In this document: in pieces, positions 1-4,637 of the stretch
Position numbering within the stretch: the first letter of the stretch is position 1
Layout: the number at the start of each line of letters is the position of its first letter
Assembly: GCA_003132645.1 (NCBI GenBank)
Contig: PKYM01000285.1
Span: forward strand, 1-7,247
Reading direction: 5' to 3'
Length of the DNA stretch: 7,247 nucleotides
Source of the DNA: Actinomycetota bacterium
GTDB lineage: Bacteria > Actinomycetota > Thermoleophilia > UBA2241
The notes under the pieces: generated by a model
What the model was told of the DNA's origin: nothing
The model's input: only the letters and a program-made list of their open reading frames with translations
The model's database searches: none
Made by a program: the position numbers and the translations under genes

Positions 1-1002
1 GACCTCGGCCGCTATTCCACGCCTGACGGCCCGTGTGGCAACTGGTCCGAGCTGCTGCCGCAGATGAAGATCGACGAAGCCCGCGAGGCCCAGGAAGAGG
101 CGCTCGAGCTGGCCGTCCGCGACATGGTCTACGTCGCCGAAAGCCTCTGGGACGCGGGCGCCGACGGCCTCAACTTCGACACCGCAGGGGCCGCCGGCGA
201 CGCCGACTTCCTGGCCACGCTAAGGGCGGTCGAGACGTTGCGCGACAGACATCCCGACATGGGCATCATGGTCGGCATGGCGGCCGAGGTCGTGCTCGGC
301 ACCCACGGTCAGCTCGAGTACTACGGCACGCGCCTGGCCGGGCTCAAGCCGGCCGGCCAGCTCGCGGTCGTGCAACAGGCCGGCGCGACCGTCTACGGTC
401 CGGCGGTCAACACGAACACGAGCAAGTCGGTGGCCTGGAACACGGCGCGCGCCCTGAGCTTCGTCAAGCCCTGCATGGCGGCGGCCCGCATCCCCGTCCA
501 CATGAACGTCGGCATGGGCGTCGGCGGCATGCCGATGTACGCCTTCGCGCCGGTCGACGCCGTCAGCCGGGCGTCGCGGGCCTGCGTCGACATCCTCCGG
601 CTGGACGGGTTGTAGGTGGGTTCGGGCGACATGTTCGGTATGGACGTCGCCCACTCGTGCGCCTCCGGCATGAACGGACTGCGCGCCGCCGGAGATCTGG
701 TGGCGCGGCTGCAGATGGCGAAGGGCATGAGGATCACCGAGGCCAAACGGTACGTCGCCGACAAGCTCGGCGTGACGCTGCGCGACCTGTCCGACAACCA
801 GGCCATGCACGAGCGTCGCGGCGAGCTGCGGCTGGGCCGTGTCTTCGAGACCGAATCGACCTACTACGCGGACCCGAGCCCGCTCGAGGCCAAGTGGCAC
901 ATCTCCGAGCTGCTGGAGCTGCCGATCAACTCGGTCGAGCGTCTCAAGGCAGGCCTCTCTGCCGGCTACCCGGTAGCCTGGAGGCCCGGCCGGGCGACGT
1001 AG
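1..1002 (+). CDS. mtbB: Dimethylamine:corrinoid methyltransferase MtbB, pyrrolysine-containing, 5'-truncated by window edge
   Basis: MtbB moves a methyl group from dimethylamine to the Co(I) centre of a cognate corrinoid protein, releasing monomethylamine. The frame is open from base 1; 333 codons are visible, counting the internal TAG at 613-615 (codon 205) as pyrrolysine. Seen upstream of it: YSTPDGP at the left edge, GADGLNFDTAGAAGD (codons 53-67), NTNTSK (137-142), GMGVGG (171-176) and PVDAVSRAS (184-192). Seen after it: VGSGDMFGMDVAH, then GLRAAGDLVAR. From memory of the family, M. barkeri MtbB is about 467 residues with Pyl near 356, leaving about 111 residues after it. Here 128 follow, so about 150 N-terminal residues should lie outside the window. 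MtmB (Pyl near 202) and MttB (near 334 of about 495) fit less well. The stop is also TAG, at 1000-1002. The alternative, two separate ORFs (64-615 and 616-1002), would break a conserved active site exactly at its Pyl position and is unlikely. Confidence 0.92.
613..615 (+). other. In-frame UAG codon, predicted to encode pyrrolysine
   Basis: The TAG follows codons for R-L-D-G-L and precedes V-G-S-G-D. Known MtbB proteins have a matching pattern (D-G-[IL]-Pyl-[IV]-G-x-G-D, from memory). Both flanks are family-typical in the same frame, so no frameshift is needed. In this family the Pyl imine ring is thought to bind and activate the methylamine for attack by Co(I). The prediction requires pylT, pylS and pylBCD elsewhere in the genome; none is in this window. 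Confidence 0.9.
624..694 (+). promoter_or_regulatory. Two hairpins just 3' of the UAG, candidate PYLIS-like structure
   Basis: GGGCGAC (624-630) pairs perfectly with GTCGCCC (646-652), a 7-bp stem with a 15-nt loop starting 8 nt after the UAG. A second perfect 7-bp stem follows: CTCCGGC (663-669) with GCCGGAG (688-694), loop 18 nt. In archaeal mtmB a stem-loop shortly after the UAG was proposed as a pyrrolysine insertion signal, though it is not strictly required. In GC-rich coding DNA such stems also arise by chance, so the assignment is tentative. Confidence 0.3.
952..986 (+). repeat. Interrupted inverted repeat overlapping the 3' end of mtbB
   Basis: The inner stem GGCTAC (964-969) pairs with GTAGCC (973-978) around a 3-nt loop. 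The outer stem GGCCTC (952-957) pairs with GAGGCC (981-986). There is no T tract, so it is not an intrinsic terminator. It lies in the tail that extends past the expected MtbB C-terminus. A role in mRNA stability is possible but not shown. Confidence 0.4.
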
Positions 1003-1029
1003 GGAAGAGGAGCCTCTCGCCGGAGTCGA

Positions 1030-1050
1030 GTCGCACGCGTGCGGTGCGAC
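1030..1050 (+). repeat. Inverted repeat with nested 12-bp palindrome downstream of mtbB
   Basis: GTCGCAC (1030-1036) is the reverse complement of GTGCGAC (1044-1050). Overlapping it, CGCACGCGTGCG (1032-1043) is a perfect palindrome. It lies 27 nt past the mtbB stop, inside the transcript ended by the terminator at 1191-1234. No poly-T follows. It could be an mRNA 3' structure or a protein-binding site. Confidence 0.4.
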
Positions 1051-1190
1051 AAGAACTGCTACGTTCGTCGCGCGACGGAGCGGATTGCGACCCATGAAAG
1101 AAGATCACCAGCTCGCCCGGCGGGTTGGCTCAGGCCTTGAACGTCGTGCTGAAGAAGAAGTAAGACTCACGACACGCAGCGTAGACTTCG

Positions 1191-1234
1191 GCGAGGGGCG
1201 GGGGCCATTCGGCCCCAGCCCCTCGCCTCTTTTT
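1191..1234 (+). terminator. Strong rho-independent terminator closing the mtbB unit
   Basis: The left arm 1191-1206 pairs with the right arm 1211-1226 in a 16-bp GC-rich stem with one mismatch (G1200 against A1217). The tetraloop is ATTC, and CTCTTTTT follows directly at 1227-1234. The T tract orients it for + strand transcription. It separates mtbB from the amidotransferase gene, implying separate promoters. The 188 bp between the mtbB stop and the terminator hold one inverted repeat and a coding-like fragment (1098-1163) but no complete gene that I can support. Confidence 0.9.
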
Positions 1235-1260
1235 GGGCGCCCGACGACAATCTTTGGGCG
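1232..1260 (+). repeat. Tandem direct repeat TTTGGGCG with 21-bp spacing
   Basis: TTTGGGCG occurs at 1232-1239 and 1253-1260. The 21-bp spacing is about two helical turns, which would put both copies on the same face of DNA. They lie 50-80 bp before the amidotransferase start and could form an operator, although the first copy overlaps the terminator's T tract. No regulator can be named from this. Confidence 0.3.
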
Positions 1261-1299
1261 TGCGCCAACGGTCGTGTCGGTCGCTCGTCCTCAAGCGGG

Positions 1300-1305
1300 T
1301 ACTCT
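1300..1305 (+). promoter_or_regulatory. Possible -10 element for a leaderless amidotransferase transcript
   Basis: TACTCT at 1300-1305 fits TANNNT and ends 6 nt before the ATG at 1312, so transcription could begin at or next to the start codon. No clear Shine-Dalgarno precedes this ATG, which agrees with leaderless expression. The -35 region (about 1277-1283) is weak. Confidence 0.3.
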
Positions 1306-1311
1306 CTTGCC

Positions 1312-2031
1312 ATGATCCACGCGCCCACGGACGACCCCATCATCATCATCCAGCACGAGGCCGCCGGCCACGCCGGCACGCTGCTCGAGACGCTGGTCAA
1401 CGCCGGCCTCACGCTCGACGTGCGTCAGCTCCACGCAGGCGCCGGCGTGCCGGTCGTCGCGGAACTCGGCGAGATCGGCGGCCTGGTCGTGCTCGGCGGC
1501 TCGATGAACACGGACCAGTCGGCCGAGTTTCCCTTCATCGACCGCGAACGCCGCCTACTGGCCGCCGCGGTCGAAGTCGGGCTACCGGTGCTCGGCATCT
1601 GTCTGGGCGGCCAGCAGCTCGCGGCTGCGGTAGGTGGGCGCGTCTACCCGCGTCCGGCGGCCGAGGTCGGCTGGCTGCCGGTCGAGATCGTGCGCGACGA
1701 CGAGCTGCTGCGCGAGATCTGCTCGCCGTTCTACGCCGTCGAGTGGCATGCCCAGTCCTTCACGGTGCCGGCCGAGGCGGAGGTCCTCGCCCTGCGGCCA
1801 CCCGACGCCGGCGTGCAGGCTTTTCGCATAGGCCGGCGGGCGTGGGGCTTGCAGTTCCACGCCGAAGTCGACGAGAGCATCCTGCGGTTCTGGGTGCGGC
1901 GCGACAACAAGGGACTGGCGCGCCGCGATCCGGAGCTGCTGGCCCGGCTGGCCGCGTCGGTGACGCAGATCTGCGCCGACTCGCGCGTGCTCTGCCGGCA
2001 GATCGTCGAGAACTTCGTGAGGTCGTTCTAG
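1312..2031 (+). CDS. Class I glutamine amidotransferase-like protein (GMP synthase GATase-type)
   Basis: A 239-residue single-domain protein of the class I (triad) glutamine amidotransferase fold, which hydrolyses glutamine or a similar amide and passes on ammonia. The nucleophile elbow is GICLGGQ with Cys97, and the partner residues are His183 and Glu185 in LQFHAEVD, so the triad looks intact. An oxyanion-type GGS segment lies at 62-64. About 40 residues follow the catalytic Glu, typical of free-standing members related to the GMP synthase GATase domain. No synthetase domain is fused or adjacent, so its acceptor or substrate is unknown. The ATG at 1312 lacks a clear Shine-Dalgarno and may be leaderless. 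It lies 77 bp after the mtbB terminator, so it is probably its own unit, and it converges with the next gene. The stop is TAG; reading through it would add 49 codons to a TGA at 2179-2181. Confidence 0.85.
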   Translation: MIHAPTDDPIIIIQHEAAGHAGTLLETLVNAGLTLDVRQLHAGAGVPVVAELGEIGGLVVLGGSMNTDQSAEFPFIDRERRLLAAAVEVGLPVLGICLGGQQLAAAVGGRVYPRPAAEVGWLPVEIVRDDELLREICSPFYAVEWHAQSFTVPAEAEVLALRPPDAGVQAFRIGRRAWGLQFHAEVDESILRFWVRRDNKGLARRDPELLARLAASVTQICADSRVLCRQIVENFVRSF

Positions 2032-2083
2032 GCGGCCGGCTCGCCTGTGGACGGCGGCGCGGCGCCCGTGAGCGGTGGTAAAG

Positions 2084-2506
2084 CTAGGCCGCTCGAGCGC
2101 CTCGGGTGGGCCAGACGGGCAGCAGCTTGTGGAGTCGCACCTCGGTACCGTGGTTCACCCGCAGTTCGACCCGGTCCATGAGCGCCTGCATCAAAAAGAG
2201 ACCGCGGCCGGATTCGCTGTCGGGGTCGGGTGGCGTGGTGGGCAGGGACCCGAGAGCGAGTCCCGCGCCGAAGTCACGTACGATCGCCACGATCTCGTCG
2301 CTCCTTACGACGACCCGGGCATGGACGCCGCGCGGGCTGTCGGCGAAGCGCAGGGCGTTCTTGCAGGCTTCCTGGACGCAGGTCAGCAGGTCGTAGGTGA
2401 CGTCCGCCGGTAGCCGGCACTTCTCGAGATAGAGCCGCAACTCGTCACGGGCTGCAGGGAGCTCTGTGATGTCGTGGGCGACGATCATCCGGCTCTCCGT
2501 GTTCAT
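2084..2506 (-). CDS. RsbW/SpoIIAB-type ATP-binding regulator (anti-sigma factor / serine kinase)
   Basis: A 140-residue stand-alone GHKL (HATPase_c_2) domain. All ATP-binding boxes are visible: N box ExxxNA (Glu46, Asn50 in QEACKNALRFAD), G1 box DFGAGL (Asp78-Leu83) and G2 box SGRGLFL (99-105). Members usually bind a sigma factor or other partner and phosphorylate a STAS antagonist, whose phosphate is removed by a SpoIIE/RsbU phosphatase. I chose the ATG at 2506 because GGAAGAGGGG (complement of 2513-2522) lies 6 nt upstream. A TTG 42 bp further upstream (2548) would add 14 basic residues but lacks that support. The stop is TAG. No sigma factor or STAS gene adjoins it, so the partner is unknown. 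The SpoIIE-domain fusion at 4638-7247 is a plausible functional counterpart. Confidence 0.85.
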   Translation of the reverse strand: MNTESRMIVAHDITELPAARDELRLYLEKCRLPADVTYDLLTCVQEACKNALRFADSPRGVHARVVVRSDEIVAIVRDFGAGLALGSLPTTPPDPDSESGRGLFLMQALMDRVELRVNHGTEVRLHKLLPVWPTRGARAA

Positions 2507-2517
2507 GGCCGACCCCT
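2507..2517 (-). promoter_or_regulatory. Ribosome binding site of the RsbW-like gene
   Basis: On the minus strand a purine-rich AAGAGGGG precedes the ATG by 6 nt. This decides the start in favour of 2506 over the upstream TTG. Confidence 0.55.
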
Positions 2518-2638
2518 CTTCCACACTACGTGCCCGGCGGAGGCGCAAACCATGCGCTCGCGCCGGTTGCGCTCACGCGGCTGTCCGGCCCTGTTCTCGC
2601 TGCGGCGGGCCATTCCTTGACGACCTGCCGTTGGCGCG

Positions 2639-2748
2639 GGACGTACAGCTTTGGCGCGAGACCGGCAGCGCGGCCGAGTCGGCTCCTCGCGCGCGGCTCT
2701 CGCGCCACGCGAGGACGTACGCCCGGCCTGAAGTCTCGCGGGACGTGT
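2639..2748 (+). repeat. Repeated GGACGT motifs in the divergent spacer
   Basis: GGACGTAC occurs at 2639-2646 and 2713-2720, and GGACGTGT at 2741-2748. The first and third copies belong to a longer 10-bp repeat, CGCGGGACGT (2635-2644 and 2737-2746). They could be regulator sites for the downstream secreted enzyme, but chance is possible in GC-rich DNA. Confidence 0.3.
2684..2715 (+). repeat. 8-bp perfect inverted repeat in the divergent spacer
   Basis: TCCTCGCG (2684-2691) is the reverse complement of CGCGAGGA (2708-2715), separated by 16 nt that can form a short inner CGC/GCG pairing. No T tract follows. It could be an operator or a leader hairpin for the gene starting at 2808. Confidence 0.4.
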
Positions 2749-2793
2749 GCCGATAGCTAAGAACGACACGAATAAGTAGTACAGAACCCATGC

Positions 2794-2800
2794 GGGGAGG
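2794..2800 (+). promoter_or_regulatory. Shine-Dalgarno GGGGAGG that favours a GTG start
   Basis: GGGGAGG lies 7 nt before the GTG at 2808, ideal spacing. It would be inside the coding region if translation began at the ATG at 2790, which has no comparable site in front of it. This supports GTG 2808 as the start. Confidence 0.7.
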
Positions 2801-2807
2801 TCTGGGA

Positions 2808-4631
2808 GTGAAAAGCCTGCAGTGGGCGCCACCCTCACGTCTGGTCCGGGCGCGTCACGCTCGCCGACGGCTCATCACCGCCGGCCTGTGTCCCCTGGCC
2901 CTGTGTCTGCTTGCCGGCGTCGGCGCGTTCGCCGCCCTGGCGACGGTCGCCGAGGCCTCCGTCTGGACCGCCCCGCCCGGCGCGCGCGTGTTTCCGAACA
3001 CGGCGCCGCGGGCCCGGCATTCGATCAGCCTGAGCCTCGCCTGTGGCGAGTACCAGGGCTTCATCGTCGGCCTGCGCGGCTCGGCCGCGCGGCACGTGAG
3101 TGTGGCCTGGGTCGACGATCCCGGCACCGGCACGCCGACCGACCCCTTCATCGCGCAGAACGCCGTCCTCGACCAGGTCGCCTTCGTGCACATCCGGCGG
3201 CCGACGTCGGGCACCGGGGCGAAGGCCGGTCTCTACCCCGATCCCCTGCTGCCGCGCGGCTTCGCCAAGCGGATCGCCGTGCCGGCCCACAGCTCCTCGC
3301 TGTACGTGCTGTTCCACGTCCCGTACGACTCGTCCTACTCGGCGGCCGGCACGTACGCCGGCACGCTGCAGGTCACAAACGGCACTGAGAAGGTCGATCT
3401 CAGTGTCGAGCTGAAGGTGTGGGACTTCGGCTGGCCGCGTCTCAGCACGCGCACGGCGTTCCAGGTGAACTTCAACAACCTCGGCGGCAACCTGGTGCAA
3501 GACTACGCCATGCTCCAGGAGCACGGCGTCACGCCGCTCATGCCCAGGGCGGCGCCGCCCGTCACCTCTAGCGGCGCCCTCAAGACGACCACGTACTACG
3601 TCGCCACGCTGCGTCCCTATCTGGACCAGGACGGCCTCGACATGTCGAACGCCCGTATGCCGTGGCTCGGCTGGTATCCCGACTACCCCTGGAAGTTCGA
3701 GGCCGGCAACGTGCACCTGCTGAACTATCTCACCAACGTCTGTTGGCTGTACCAGGAGAACGGTTGGCAGGACAAGCTCGTGGCCTACCCCGTCGACGAG
3801 CCGACCAGCGTCGCCCAGGAACGCCTCGCCGACAGGCTCGCCCGCACCTTGCACAAGGCCAGCGCCAAGGTCGGCTTTCGCGCGAAGTTCCTGCTTACCG
3901 ACGACCCGCGCCCGACGAATCTCGGTCCGATGCTCGCGGCCAACAAGTACCTCTGGAGTGACGTCGACATCTGGGCGATGCGGTACTACTACTTCTTCGG
4001 TCGTGTGCCTGTAGCGCGCAAGCTGCAGGCGAAGGGCTCGCAGATCTGGTGGTATCCGTACTGCAATCGCAACGTCGCCAACATGCCCAACTTCGTGATC
4101 GACAAGTCGCTCGCCGACGAGCGGGTGTGGGGCTGGCTCATGCAGCAGTGGCACGTCGACGGCCTGCTCTACTGGGGCGTCAATCGGTGGGGCAACGCGC
4201 GGACCGGCGCCGTCGGCTCTCGCGACCCCTATAAGGACCCGATCTCGTTCATCTGGTCCGACGGGCGCGTCTGCAACGGCGAGGCGAGCATCATCTACCC
4301 TGGCTACTATCCGCGCTACGGGCTGACCGACCGCAACGCCGTGCCGGTCTCGTCGCTGCGCCTCGAGGCGCTGCGCGACGGCCTCGCCGACAAGGAGTAC
4401 CTCAAGCTCGCGACCGAGCTCGCCGGCGCCAAGGCCGTGGCGCCGATCATCAAGACCGTCACCTGGTATCCGTACCCCATCAAGTACGGCCACATCTTCA
4501 AGTTCCCGAAGTACGTGAGCTCGGCGAGCAGCTTTGGCGCGGCGCGGGCGAAACTCGCAGCGCTGATCGAGCAGGAGCAGGGCACGCAGGGGGCAGGCGG
4601 CCAGGCGGCGACGGGGCAGAGCACGCCGTAA
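2808..4631 (+). CDS. Secreted DUF4091 / GH123-like putative glycoside hydrolase
   Basis: A 607-residue protein from GTG 2808 (613 if ATG 2790 is used). The N-terminus is a signal peptide: basic stretch HARRRLIT, hydrophobic run about residues 25-48, and AEA|S at about residue 50. The ARRRLIT segment resembles a loose Tat motif, though Sec export is equally possible. Next come an N-terminal beta-rich domain (about 51-210) and a DUF4091-type catalytic region. YPVDEP places an Asp-Glu pair at 330-331, matching the catalytic D-E pair known from GH123 beta-N-acetylgalactosaminidases. The block from GLLYWGVNRW (452-461) to SLRLEALRDGLADKEYL (516-532) is typical of the family's C-terminal half. The substrate is not predictable, and most DUF4091 proteins are uncharacterised. 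The short tail is rich in Gly, Gln and Ala. The stop is TAA, 6 bp from the stop of the convergent gene. Confidence 0.85.
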   Translation: MKSLQWAPPSRLVRARHARRRLITAGLCPLALCLLAGVGAFAALATVAEASVWTAPPGARVFPNTAPRARHSISLSLACGEYQGFIVGLRGSAARHVSVAWVDDPGTGTPTDPFIAQNAVLDQVAFVHIRRPTSGTGAKAGLYPDPLLPRGFAKRIAVPAHSSSLYVLFHVPYDSSYSAAGTYAGTLQVTNGTEKVDLSVELKVWDFGWPRLSTRTAFQVNFNNLGGNLVQDYAMLQEHGVTPLMPRAAPPVTSSGALKTTTYYVATLRPYLDQDGLDMSNARMPWLGWYPDYPWKFEAGNVHLLNYLTNVCWLYQENGWQDKLVAYPVDEPTSVAQERLADRLARTLHKASAKVGFRAKFLLTDDPRPTNLGPMLAANKYLWSDVDIWAMRYYYFFGRVPVARKLQAKGSQIWWYPYCNRNVANMPNFVIDKSLADERVWGWLMQQWHVDGLLYWGVNRWGNARTGAVGSRDPYKDPISFIWSDGRVCNGEASIIYPGYYPRYGLTDRNAVPVSSLRLEALRDGLADKEYLKLATELAGAKAVAPIIKTVTWYPYPIKYGHIFKFPKYVSSASSFGAARAKLAALIEQEQGTQGAGGQAATGQSTP

Positions 4632-4637
4632 GAAGAC

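Larger units (their letters stand above)
2507..2807. promoter_or_regulatory. Divergent non-coding spacer with repeats between the RsbW-like and DUF4091 genes
   Basis: I find no credible gene in these 301 bp. It should hold the promoters of both divergent genes. A good -35-like TTGACG sits at 2617-2622 on the + strand, but no convincing -10 lies at the right distance. The spacer also has an 8-bp inverted repeat and repeated GGACGT motifs (separate entries). Confidence 0.5.

Noticed and set aside
64..1002. Two separate genes (64-615 and 616-1002) or an mtbB pseudogene broken by a nonsense codon
   Set aside because: The TAG is exactly at the family's pyrrolysine position, the frame is unchanged across it, and both halves keep conserved motifs with no other lesion.
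33..1097. 354-codon + strand ORF in another frame over mtbB
   Set aside because: Its translation is dominated by Arg, Gly and Ala with no recognisable motif; it is a shadow of GC-rich coding sequence.
1003..1190. tRNA-Pyl or another tRNA downstream of mtbB
   Set aside because: The palindrome at 1030-1050 suggested a stem, but there is no CTA anticodon loop, no cloverleaf arms and no CCA-type end.
1085..1315. 76-codon + strand ORF downstream of mtbB
   Set aside because: It runs through the intrinsic terminator and overlaps the amidotransferase start, and its sequence resembles no protein I know.
2503..2838. Small ORFs on both strands in the 2507-2807 spacer
   Set aside because: Several frames are open only because of high GC; their translations are Arg/Ala/Gly-rich, none has a convincing start site, and they overlap each other and the real gene starts.
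2835..4493. 552-codon minus-strand ORF antisense to the DUF4091 gene
   Set aside because: Low-complexity Val/Gly/Arg/Asp-rich translation without domains; the + strand frame encodes a clear family member with a signal peptide and ribosome binding site.
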